Of a DNA stretch of 8,187 nt, positions 1 to 5,426 are shown piece by piece. A model generated the notes under the pieces. That model searched no databases, was not told the DNA's origin, and was given only the letters and a program-made list of their open reading frames with translations. The DNA is from Dehalococcoidia bacterium (GTDB lineage Bacteria > Chloroflexota > Dehalococcoidia > Bin125), in assembly GCA_007571275.1 (NCBI GenBank), contig RKRS01000148.1:1-8187 (forward strand), written 5' to 3'. The position numbers and the translations under genes are program-made. The first letter of the stretch is position 1, and each line of letters starts with the position of its first letter.

Positions 1-66
1 ATCCACATGCCCAATCGTGCCCACGTTCACGTGCGGCTTCGTTCGCTCGTACACTCGTCGCGCCAT
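1..66 (-). CDS. tuf: Elongation factor Tu, N-terminal fragment (cut by window edge)
   Basis: EF-Tu is the GTPase that delivers aminoacyl-tRNA to the ribosomal A site in the cytoplasm. Only the first 22 codons are inside the window. They begin with ATG at 66-64 and read MARRVYERTKPHVNVGTIG followed by HVD. The stretch ERTKPHVNVGTIGHVD is the near-invariant start of bacterial EF-Tu and leads into the P-loop GHVDHGKTT, whose second half falls outside. The start is fixed by this homology and by an excellent ribosome binding site just upstream. The gene lies 97 bases downstream of the fusA stop, the usual last position of a str operon. I see no convincing promoter or terminator in that spacer, so co-transcription with fusA is likely, although many bacteria also have a tuf promoter inside fusA. 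Identification is secure despite the truncation. Confidence 0.95.
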   Translation of the reverse strand, partial: MARRVYERTKPHVNVGTIGHVD

Positions 67-70
67 CTCG

Positions 71-78
71 CCTCTCCT
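71..78 (-). promoter_or_regulatory. Ribosome binding site of tuf
   Basis: On the minus strand the bases AGGAGAGG end four bases before the tuf ATG. This is the strongest Shine-Dalgarno sequence in the left-hand unit, which fits the very high expression expected for EF-Tu, and it supports the ATG at 66. Confidence 0.75.
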
Positions 79-163
79 GTCCTGAACCAGTCGCTTTCGC
101 TGTTCCTGCTAACTGTGGCCTGTCTCGTCTATCGAGTGCCCGGTACGGCTCCGCCAAGATGCA

Positions 164-2218
164 TCAGCGGACCGCCGCCAACACACTCTGAGGGACTTCC
201 TCATAGTGATCGAATTCGATGCTGGCCGTCGCCCGACCCTGCGTCATCGAGCGCAAGGCCGTCGTGTAGCCGAACAAATTTGCCAGCGGCATCTGCGCCT
301 GAATGACCTGCGCCGCGCCGCGTTCTTCAGCGCCGAGCACCGTGCCGCGACGACTGGTCAGATCGCCAGCGACCTCGCCGAAATACTCGCGCGGAGTCGA
401 AATCTCGACCTTCATCATCGGTTCCAATTGCACCGGCGCGGCTTTGCGCAATGCCTCACGGAAGCCGATGGACGCCGCCGTGGCGAACGCCATCTCGCTC
501 GAGTCGACCGAGTGGTACGAGCCGTCGATTAACGCGACTTTGACATCGACCACCGGGAATCCACCGACCACACCCGAGCGCATCGCGTCCTCGGTACCCT
601 TGCGCACCGAGCTGATGTACTGCTGCGGCACGACGCCACCGACAGTTTCATCGACAAACTCGAAGCCGTGGCCGGGCGTATTCGGCTCCACTCGCAGCAC
701 AACATGCCCGTACTGCCCCCGGCCACCCGTCTGACGAACGAAGCGACCTTCGGCCTCCGACATGCGACGAATCGTCTCGCGGTAGGACACCTGCGGTCGA
801 CCGACATTGCACATCACGTTGAACTCGCGGCGCAGTCGGTCGGCGATGACCTCCAGATGCAGCTCGCCCATGCCCGAGATCACGGTCTGGGCGGTTTCAT
901 CGTTGTATTCAACCTTGAACGTCGGATCTTCCTCGGCCAACTTGCGCAGCGACGCTCCCAACCGATCCTGATCGTCGGCGCTTTTCGCCTCAATCGCAAT
1001 CGAGACCACCGGCTCCGGGAAGGCGATCTGATCCAGCAACAGCGGCGCCTCGCGAGCGCAGAGCGTGTCACCGGTGAAGGTTTGTTTGGGACCGACGAAG
1101 GCGGCGATGTCTCCGGCCGAGACGTGATCGATGTCCTCTCGGTCGTCGGCGTGCACACGCAGCAATCGCCCGACGCGTTCGTTCTCGTCGCGCGACGAGT
1201 TGTATACGCTCGCGCCGGCCTTGAGCGTGCCGGCGTAGATGCGCACGTACGCGATCCGACCGACGTATGGGTCCGTCACGATTTTGAAAGCCAGCGCGGT
1301 CAGCGGCTCCGAGGGATCGGCCAGACGCGTCACTGGGCCAGCGTGACTGACGCCCTCGACCGGGGGGACTTCATCGGGGGCCGGCAGATAGTCAACAATC
1401 GCGTCCAGCAGACGCTGAACGCCAACGTTCTTAAGCGCCGAACCGCAGAGCACCGGAGTAAACGAGTTGGAGATGGTCCCGCGACGAACCGCCTTCAGGA
1501 TCTCGTCAATCGAGAGCTCGTGACCCTCGATATACGAAATCATCACCTGCTCATCGAGCTCGGCGATTCGCTCGATCATCGTCTCTCGCCAACGACCGGC
1601 GTCGGCGACGTAGGCCTCGGGAATGTCACCCTCAATCGGTGGAGCGTCACGGTCTGAGCTGAAGAACCAGGCGCGTTCGCGAATCAGATCGATGACGCCC
1701 TGGAAGTTGTCCTCCGAACCGATCGGAATCTGCAGCGGCACCGGCGTCATGCCCAGCCGGTCACGAATCATCTCCATCGTCCGCCAGTAGTCCGCGCCGA
1801 TTCGGTCCATCTTGTTGACGAAGCAGATGCGCGGAACCTGATAGCGGTCGGCTTGTCGCCAGACAGTCTCTGACTGCGGCTCAACACCAGCGACCGCGTC
1901 GAAGACCACCACGCCCCCGTCAAGGACGCGCAGGGAGCGCTCCACCTCAACGGTGAAGTCGACGTGGCCGGGCGTGTCGATGATGTTGATTCGGTGGTTG
2001 TTCCACTCGCAGGAGGTCGCCGCGGCCATGATCGTAATGCCGCGTTCGCGCTCCTGCTCCATGAAGTCCATGACGGCGGTGCCCTCGTGGACCTCGCCGA
2101 TTTTGTACGTGCGTCCTGTGAAGTACAGGATGCGCTCGGTGACGGTCGTTTTACCGGCGTCGATATGCGCAATGACGCCAATGTTTCGCAGCGACGAGAT
2201 GGGCGGGTCAGCGGGCAT
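164..2218 (-). CDS. fusA: Elongation factor G (translocase GTPase)
   Basis: EF-G drives ribosomal translocation and, with RRF, ribosome recycling. The protein has 684 residues, close to the usual 690-700. All G-domain motifs are visible: G1 AHIDAGKTT (17-25), G2 RGITI (59-63), G3 DTPGH (81-85), G4 NKMD (135-138) and G5 GSALKN (259-264). Domain II follows, then a domain III/IV region including GGRGQYGHVV and the S5-like GGVVPQQYISSVRKG. Domain V includes LEPMMKVEISTPREYFGEV. The ATG at 2218 gives the standard short leader before RNIGVIAHID, with AGAGG 11 bases upstream. The gene sits between rpsG (132-base spacer containing a hairpin) and tuf (97-base spacer). The complete motif set and the str-operon position indicate the housekeeping translocase, not a TetM-type or FusA2 paralogue. 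The C-terminus is short, ending soon after the conserved EFDHYEEVP. Confidence 0.97.
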   Translation of the reverse strand: MPADPPISSLRNIGVIAHIDAGKTTVTERILYFTGRTYKIGEVHEGTAVMDFMEQERERGITIMAAATSCEWNNHRINIIDTPGHVDFTVEVERSLRVLDGGVVVFDAVAGVEPQSETVWRQADRYQVPRICFVNKMDRIGADYWRTMEMIRDRLGMTPVPLQIPIGSEDNFQGVIDLIRERAWFFSSDRDAPPIEGDIPEAYVADAGRWRETMIERIAELDEQVMISYIEGHELSIDEILKAVRRGTISNSFTPVLCGSALKNVGVQRLLDAIVDYLPAPDEVPPVEGVSHAGPVTRLADPSEPLTALAFKIVTDPYVGRIAYVRIYAGTLKAGASVYNSSRDENERVGRLLRVHADDREDIDHVSAGDIAAFVGPKQTFTGDTLCAREAPLLLDQIAFPEPVVSIAIEAKSADDQDRLGASLRKLAEEDPTFKVEYNDETAQTVISGMGELHLEVIADRLRREFNVMCNVGRPQVSYRETIRRMSEAEGRFVRQTGGRGQYGHVVLRVEPNTPGHGFEFVDETVGGVVPQQYISSVRKGTEDAMRSGVVGGFPVVDVKVALIDGSYHSVDSSEMAFATAASIGFREALRKAAPVQLEPMMKVEISTPREYFGEVAGDLTSRRGTVLGAEERGAAQVIQAQMPLANLFGYTTALRSMTQGRATASIEFDHYEEVPQSVLAAVR

Positions 2219-2267
2219 GTGTTGCTTGTCCTCTGCTCAGCTCTCTGGTCGGTCTTTCTGGATCGCG

Positions 2268-2292
2268 CGCTCTGTCAGGCAGAAACAGAGCG
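2268..2292 (-). other. Perfect 8-bp stem-loop in rpsG-fusA spacer
   Basis: Read as minus-strand RNA, CGCTCTGT (2275-2268 region) and ACAGAGCG form a perfect inverted repeat: arms at 2268-2275 and 2285-2292 around a 9-base loop. No U-run follows, so it does not look like an intrinsic terminator. It lies about 50 bases before the fusA ATG and leaves the AGAGG ribosome binding site free. A role in mRNA processing, stability or modulation of fusA translation is possible. The structure was found by eye only and has no comparative support. Confidence 0.4.
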
Positions 2293-2350
2293 ACACGTGA
2301 TCTGCAGTCAGCGGCTGTTGTGCTCTTCTGGTCCACTCGGCGTCGGCGAC

Positions 2351-2821
2351 CTACCAGCGGTAGTGCGCGAATGCTCGGTTGGCTTCGGCCATCCGGTGCG
2401 TCTCTTCACGGCGCCGAACGGCGGCTCCGCTGTTGCTGTATGCGTCAAGCAGTTCGTCGGCCAGCGACAGATGCGCGGGGCGCCCCTTGCGAGACTGCGA
2501 CGCCGTCACCAGCCAGCGAATCCCCAGTGAGGTCCGTCGATCGTGGCGGATCTCGACCGGGACCTGATAGGTCGCGCCACCGACGCGTCGAGGGCGGACT
2601 TCCATCTCTGGCGTGATGTTGTTCAGCGCCTGCTCGAAGACCTCGAGCGGATCCTGTCGAACCCGCTCTTCGAGGATGTCCAGGGCTCGGTACACGATCT
2701 TCTCGGCCGTGCCCTTCTTGCCATTACGCATCAGGCGGTTGATCACCATTTGCACCTGTTGCGATCCGTAGATCGCATCAGGGCGAATCTCATGTCGGTC
2801 GGGCCGTCGTCGTCGCGGCAC
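2351..2821 (-). CDS. rpsG: 30S ribosomal protein S7
   Basis: S7 nucleates assembly of the 30S head by binding the 3' major domain of 16S rRNA, and it contacts E-site tRNA. The product is 156 residues, the normal bacterial length. It shows the S7 hallmark INRLMRNGKKGTAEKIVY (27-44), the beta-hairpin region with PEMEVRPRRVGGATYQVPVE (71-90), RWLVTASQSRKG (102-113), and the typical ending MAEANRAFAHYRW. The start is GTG at 2821-2819. Translation from there gives MPRRRRP, the expected S7 beginning, and the ATG 14 bases upstream is out of frame. The ribosome binding site is weak (a purine-rich GAGATGGACGAG stretch with no clean GGAGG), and a strong stem-loop lies 21 bases upstream. Such poor initiation is compatible with coupling to rpsL or with autoregulation. 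In E. coli S7 represses the str operon by binding the rpsL-rpsG intercistronic RNA. Confidence 0.96.
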   Translation of the reverse strand: MPRRRRPDRHEIRPDAIYGSQQVQMVINRLMRNGKKGTAEKIVYRALDILEERVRQDPLEVFEQALNNITPEMEVRPRRVGGATYQVPVEIRHDRRTSLGIRWLVTASQSRKGRPAHLSLADELLDAYSNSGAAVRRREETHRMAEANRAFAHYRW

Positions 2822-2842
2822 GTTGTCTCGTCCATCTCTAAC

Positions 2843-2877
2843 GCGAGCACTCCCTGGCCAACGCCGAGGAGGCTCGC
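2843..2877 (-). promoter_or_regulatory. Long stem-loop in rpsL-rpsG spacer, candidate S7 regulatory RNA
   Basis: In minus-strand RNA, GCGAGC (2877-2872) pairs perfectly with GCTCGC (2848-2843). Stacked on it, CTCCT (2871-2867) pairs with GGGAG (2854-2850) including one U-G wobble, with a single bulged base at 2849. A C-A mismatch follows, and GGC pairs with GCC around a GTTG loop. The wobble pairs only in the minus-strand sense, the direction in which the genes are read. The element ends 21 bases before the rpsG GTG. Its position matches the E. coli S7 operator between rpsL and rpsG, but no sequence homology to that operator is claimed. The structure is clear by base pairing; its function is inferred from position. 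Confidence 0.45.
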
Positions 2878-2886
2878 AACACTAAA

Positions 2887-2912
2887 ACGACCACCCGTTA
2901 ATGGGTGGCCGC
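2887..2912 (-). terminator. Stem-loop straddling the rpsL stop codon; weak terminator or attenuator
   Basis: Minus-strand RNA GCGGCCACCC (2912-2903) pairs with GGGTGGTCGT (2896-2887). This gives ten base pairs with two G-U wobbles around the 6-base loop ATTAAC, which contains the rpsL TAA stop. TTT and then AGTG follow. The U-run is too short for an efficient intrinsic terminator, and complete termination here would silence rpsG, fusA and tuf. Partial attenuation, 3'-end protection or an RNase cleavage context are likelier. Ribosomes terminating on rpsL would melt the hairpin, so its folding depends on rpsL translation. Confidence 0.35.
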
Positions 2913-3335
2913 GGTTGACAGTCCTGCCGTCTTACGCGTTCCGTACTTGGAACGGCCGCGCTTCCGATTGGCGACGCCCAGGGCATCGAGCGCGCCGCGC
3001 ACGACCTGGTAGCGTACGCCCGGCAAATCGCGCACCCGACCACCGCGTACCAGCACGATCGAGTGCTCCTGCAGCGTGTGGCCCTCGCCGGGGATGTAAG
3101 CCGTAACCTCAATCCCGTTGGTCAGACGCACGCGGCAGACCTTACGCAAGGCGGAGTTCGGCTTCTTCGGCGTGACGGTTCGTACTGCTGTGCAGACGCC
3201 CCGCTTTTGTGGTGAGCCGGTGTCCTGCGTGGTGCGGCTGGTCAACGCGTTGTAGCGGAACCGAAGCGCCGGCGCCTTGGCCTTCTTGCGGGACTTCTTG
3301 CGCCCTTTACGGGCCAGCTGATTGATCGTCGGCAC
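2898..3335 (-). CDS. rpsL: 30S ribosomal protein S12
   Basis: S12 lies at the 30S decoding centre and controls translational accuracy. The 145-residue product starts at GTG 3335-3333 as MPTINQLARKGR, the canonical S12 N-terminus. An in-frame TTG at 3371 would add 12 unconserved residues and was not chosen. Conserved segments are SPQKRGVCT (41-49), TPKKPNSALRK (55-65), EVTAYIPGEGHTLQEHS (76-92) and GGRVRDLPGVRY (98-109). Asp103 is the residue that is beta-methylthiolated in other bacteria. Two features stand out. Residues about 25-40 form the extra loop that I recall from Bacillus S12 and that E. coli and Mycobacterium lack. Residue 102 is Arg where E. coli has Lys87, so this natural form resembles streptomycin-resistance mutants. 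The gene opens the str operon. GGAG occurs 11 bases upstream, and a structured leader precedes it. Confidence 0.96.
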   Translation of the reverse strand: MPTINQLARKGRKKSRKKAKAPALRFRYNALTSRTTQDTGSPQKRGVCTAVRTVTPKKPNSALRKVCRVRLTNGIEVTAYIPGEGHTLQEHSIVLVRGGRVRDLPGVRYQVVRGALDALGVANRKRGRSKYGTRKTAGLSTAATH

Positions 3336-3346
3336 GGCTGCTCGTT

Positions 3347-3350
3347 CTCC
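3347..3350 (-). promoter_or_regulatory. Ribosome binding site supporting the GTG start of rpsL
   Basis: Minus-strand GGAG (in GCGGAGAACG) lies 11 bases before GTG 3335. The spacing is at the long end but usable. For the alternative TTG start at 3371 this motif would be inside the coding region. Together with the MPTINQL homology it decides the start. The candidate leader pairings described upstream do not cover it. Confidence 0.55.
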
Positions 3351-3365
3351 GCTCGTTTCAGTTCG

Positions 3366-3470
3366 AACCAACAGCAGTCAATCTGCATTGGCACGAATAC
3401 AGGGTCAAAGCCGCTGGTTGAGCGAACCGGCGTCCCGCCGGTGGTCTTCAACCGCAGGTCGGCCTCGACC
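3366..3470 (-). promoter_or_regulatory. Structured 5' leader of rpsL with two competing pairings
   Basis: Reading minus-strand RNA, a small hairpin GGTCG-AGGC-CGACC (3470-3457) is followed by a larger stem. In that stem GGTTGA (3453-3448) pairs with TCAACC (3421-3416), and inside it ACCGGCG (3442-3436) pairs with CGCCGGT (3432-3426) around a GGA loop. Four more outer pairs are possible around a bulged base at 3415 (3454-3457 with 3411-3414). The 3' arm can alternatively join a downstream helix. AACCAGCGGC (3419-3410) pairs with GCTGTTGGTT (3375-3366) over ten contiguous positions, two of them G-U. The two states exclude each other, as in attenuators and ribosomal-protein leaders. There is no U-run, so translational or processing control would be likelier than intrinsic termination. 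GC-rich RNA often folds by chance, so confidence is limited. Confidence 0.4.
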
Positions 3471-3514
3471 CTCACACACGCCAAACCTCGATGGCGACGG
3501 GCGCGTGAAGCACA

Positions 3515-3544
3515 ACCATATCCCAGATCAGGTCCATCCTGCAA
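3515..3544 (-). promoter_or_regulatory. Candidate sigma-70-type promoter for the str operon
   Basis: On the minus strand TTGCAG (3544-3539) and TATGGT (3520-3515) are separated by 18 bases. The -10 matches consensus at 4 of 6 positions, while the -35 matches at 3 of 6 (TTG only). Transcription would start near 3508, giving a leader of about 170 bases that includes the rpsL stem-loops. A competing candidate has a better -35, TTGACC at 3408-3403, with a poor -10, CAGATT at 3385-3380. It would start downstream of the main stems and exclude them from the RNA. Neither is strong. Confidence 0.25.
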
Positions 3545-3587
3545 GAACACGAAGCGGATGAACCGTCCGGACGCGGCCACTTGGCCA

Positions 3588-3644
3588 CCGCCTCTGTTGC
3601 ACATCTGTCAAATCAGCAGACTCAACAGACTGATCGGGAGGCGG
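3588..3644 (-). other. Bulged stem-loop immediately downstream of ccsB
   Basis: In minus-strand RNA TCTGTTG (3629-3623) pairs with CAACAGA (3599-3593). Below it CCGCC (3644-3640) pairs with GGCGG (3592-3588), leaving a 10-base bulge on the 5' side. Inside, TCTG (3620-3617) can pair with CAGA (3607-3604). It begins eight bases after the ccsB stop, where a 3'-end hairpin would be expected. The absence of a U-tract argues against a classical intrinsic terminator, but it could be a processed or Rho-linked 3' end. Confidence 0.3.
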
Positions 3645-3652
3645 AGCGGCGC

Positions 3653-4570
3653 TCAGACCCCGGCGTAGGAGTGCAGTCCGGAAATCCACAGATTGACTCC
3701 GAGATACGTAAACATCACCGCGAAGAATCCGAGTACCACGATCCATGCCTTACGAGCGCCCCGCAGCTGCCGCAAGCCGCGGCCGTGGATGTAAACGGCA
3801 AAGATCAGCCAGGTCACCAACGCCGCTGTCTCTTTCGGGTCCCAACCCCAATAGCGACCCCAGGCGTCGTTGGCCCAAAACGCTCCCAGGGCAATCCCGG
3901 CGGCGAGCAACGGGAACCCGATCAGTACCGCCCGGTAGGTCAGCTCATCGCAACGTTCAGACGACGGCAGCCACTCGTAGCGGCCGCCACGCTCGGCGAC
4001 GCGCTGCGGGAATCCCTGCGCCAGATGCATCAGCGCGCCGCCAAAGGCCACAGCCAAGACCGCGTAGGAGAGGATCATCAACGCCACATGGATGGTCAGC
4101 AGCGTTGGACTCTGTAACGCCGGTACCAGGATTTCCTGACCTTCGCTGGGGAAGGCCAGGGCCGAGGCGTACAGCCCACAAGCCACCGGCAGCACAAACG
4201 CTCCTGCCAGCCTCGTCCCCGAGCGCAGCTCGAAGATGCCGTAGAGCAACACAATCGCAATGCCGAACGCCATCGAAAACTCAAACAGATTGCTGTATGG
4301 AGCGTGGTTCAGCGCGATGGAGCGCATGACCAGGCCGACGATCCCCAACGTCGCTGCCGTCCAGACGCTCAGCGTCGCGATGCCGCCCAACGTCGGCGAG
4401 CGCACCGGGCCTGGATCCGGGACCGGTAACGCTGGCTCAGTCGCCTCGACGCGTTTCGCTGACCAGACAAATCGGAATTGCGGCTGCAGGGCGTAGAGCA
4501 CCGAGGCCAGCGCCGCGCAGCCGGCTGCGACAAAGCTCGCCCAGAGCAGAAACAACGCGCCGTCAGCCAT
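3653..4570 (-). CDS. ccsB: System II cytochrome c biogenesis protein, CcsB/CcsA (ResC-type) haem handler
   Basis: This membrane protein moves haem across the cytoplasmic membrane for covalent attachment to apocytochromes c. The 305 residues contain about eight hydrophobic segments (roughly 5-27, 66-86, 95-113, 121-141, 157-181, 213-231, 249-262, 277-297). The diagnostic WWD haem-binding motif is WGRYWGWDPKE at 237-247. Family features also include PYSNLFEFS (91-99) and candidate haem-ligand histidines at 161 (TIHVALMILSYA), 262 (YIHGR) and 300 (C-terminal LHSY). Length is normal for the shorter, unfused form. Naming differs between schemes: this is the WWD partner, often ccsA or resC. The start ATG at 4570 has GGAGGG five bases upstream and overlaps the PIG-L stop by 8 bases, so translation is probably coupled. 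The obligatory ResB/Ccs1 partner and any thiol-redox protein are not in the window. Confidence 0.92.
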   Translation of the reverse strand: MADGALFLLWASFVAAGCAALASVLYALQPQFRFVWSAKRVEATEPALPVPDPGPVRSPTLGGIATLSVWTAATLGIVGLVMRSIALNHAPYSNLFEFSMAFGIAIVLLYGIFELRSGTRLAGAFVLPVACGLYASALAFPSEGQEILVPALQSPTLLTIHVALMILSYAVLAVAFGGALMHLAQGFPQRVAERGGRYEWLPSSERCDELTYRAVLIGFPLLAAGIALGAFWANDAWGRYWGWDPKETAALVTWLIFAVYIHGRGLRQLRGARKAWIVVLGFFAVMFTYLGVNLWISGLHSYAGV

Positions 4571-5384
4571 TGGATCCCTCCGCTCGTTCCACCTGCTCAG
4601 CTTGTCGCGCTTCGGCAGCTTCGGTCTGGCGCTGCGCTTCCGCCTTCAGCGCGTCAGACCGTCGCGGCGTACTGGCGCCGCCGAAGGTCAGTCGTCGGAA
4701 ACTCTCCGCCCAAGGCGTCCGACCAGCGCGAGCCGCCTGCTCCGCTCGCTGCCGCATCCGCTTGACCATCTCGTCACGATTGGCCGCCTGCACCTGTGAG
4801 GCGTGACGCAGAAGCGCGTCGATCCGTCGGTCCAACTGGTCCGACACGTCGACGAAATAGTTGGGTTCGTTGCTACCAGCCAAGAGCACCGTATTCACGC
4901 GGACAGGCTCGACGCCGGTCGCCACCTGCTCGGCGTACGAGTTCGCGTTGCGCGAAAGCGGAAACACCGCATCGAGCGCCGCAATGCCGACCGTGCGATG
5001 GTCACGGTGGTTGAAGCCGCGATATCCATCCCAGGTGATCATCAGCTCGGGCCGAACCTCTCGCAGCACCCGAACCAGCTGACCGCGAAATTCCGATCCA
5101 TCCTCGACATGACCATCAGGCACTCGCAGGAAGATGCAGCGCTTGATCCCCAACTCCGCTGCGGCCGCTTCTTGTTCCGCCTCCCGTAGCGCGCCTAGGT
5201 CGGCCGGTCCCAGCATGGGATCCTTGGTGCCTTTGTCGCCACTGGTGACCAGACAGAAGGTGACGTGCCAACCGTCATCCGACAGCTGCGCGACCGTGCC
5301 GCCGCAGGTGAACTCAATGTCGTCGGGGTGCGCCATCACGACGAGCGCGCGTCGCGGCTCGGCTGGAGCCTCAACTGCCGACAT
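4563..5384 (-). CDS. PIG-L/LmbE family zinc deacetylase (BshB/MshB-like)
   Basis: Members remove an acetyl group from N-acetylglucosamine conjugates: MshB in mycothiol, BshB in bacillithiol, PIG-L in GPI anchors. The 273-residue protein shows the N-terminal motif MAHPDDIEFTCGG (17-29), with His19 and Asp22 as expected zinc ligands and Asp21 as the likely general base. The second motif is FNHRDHRTVG (124-133), where His129 is the expected third ligand. There is no signal peptide, so it is cytoplasmic. Residues from about 240 form a polar Ala/Glu/Gln/Arg-rich tail, perhaps helical, beyond the usual fold. The ATG at 5384 follows AGGA at 9-12 bases. The gene is 42 bases downstream of an MshA-like glycosyltransferase, the pairing expected for a sugar-then-deacetylate pathway. 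The substrate is not determined, so no symbol is given. Other family members act on chitin oligomers or antibiotic intermediates. Confidence 0.9.
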   Translation of the reverse strand: MSAVEAPAEPRRALVVMAHPDDIEFTCGGTVAQLSDDGWHVTFCLVTSGDKGTKDPMLGPADLGALREAEQEAAAAELGIKRCIFLRVPDGHVEDGSEFRGQLVRVLREVRPELMITWDGYRGFNHRDHRTVGIAALDAVFPLSRNANSYAEQVATGVEPVRVNTVLLAGSNEPNYFVDVSDQLDRRIDALLRHASQVQAANRDEMVKRMRQRAEQAARAGRTPWAESFRRLTFGGASTPRRSDALKAEAQRQTEAAEARQAEQVERAEGSNG

Positions 5385-5401
5385 GTCGCCCCCGTCCTGT
5401 C

Positions 5402-5418
5402 GCGCGCCGGCTGCGCGC
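5402..5418 (-). other. GC-only inverted repeat between GT4 gene and PIG-L gene
   Basis: GCGCGC (5402-5407) and GCGCGC (5413-5418) flank a 5-base loop in the 42-base spacer, about 17 bases before the PIG-L ATG. It is the only spacer of this size inside an otherwise overlapping operon. No U-run follows. It could lower readthrough or tune PIG-L translation, but alternating GC arms this short arise easily by chance in such DNA. Confidence 0.25.
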
Positions 5419-5426
5419 TCTACCGC

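Larger units (their letters stand above)
3336..3652. other. 317-base spacer between ccsB and rpsL without a credible gene
   Basis: Open frames here run into rpsL or ccsB in other phases and show Arg/Pro-rich shadow compositions, so no gene is called. From the ccsB side the minus strand carries a bulged stem-loop (3644-3588), then a short GTGGCC-rich patch. Next come a perfect 10-base palindrome CGTCCGGACG (3564-3573), the promoter candidate, and the paired leader. This is the only spacer above 300 bases in the window and is the natural boundary between two transcription units. I see no tRNA cloverleaf and no recognised riboswitch. Confidence 0.7.

Noticed and set aside
67..163. Possible tuf promoter TTGGCG / CGATAG in the fusA-tuf spacer
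   Set aside because: The spacing of 17 is right, but the -10 match is poor and no other support exists.
668..1657. Long open frame of 329 codons on the plus strand inside fusA
   Set aside because: Antisense to a fully conserved EF-G, with Arg/Gln/Val/His-rich shadow composition and no recognisable domain. Long antisense frames are expected in GC-rich genes.
1964..2530. Plus-strand 188-codon frame spanning fusA start, spacer and rpsG end
   Set aside because: It covers two conserved minus-strand genes and shows no domain. Its length is explained by codon bias of the opposite strand.
3336..3371. Upstream TTG start adding 12 residues to S12
   Set aside because: The extra residues are not part of S12, GTG at 3335 gives the canonical MPTINQL, and GGAG precedes it. 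The extension would bury that site.
3564..3573. Perfect palindrome CGTCCGGACG as an operator
   Set aside because: It is a single 10-base GC-rich palindrome with no second copy and no clear promoter overlap. Chance is an adequate explanation.
3242..3604. Minus-strand 120-codon frame upstream of and overlapping rpsL
   Set aside because: It overlaps rpsL by about 94 bases in another phase, has a Gly/Arg/Pro-rich composition, and covers the paired leader. No homology is recognisable.
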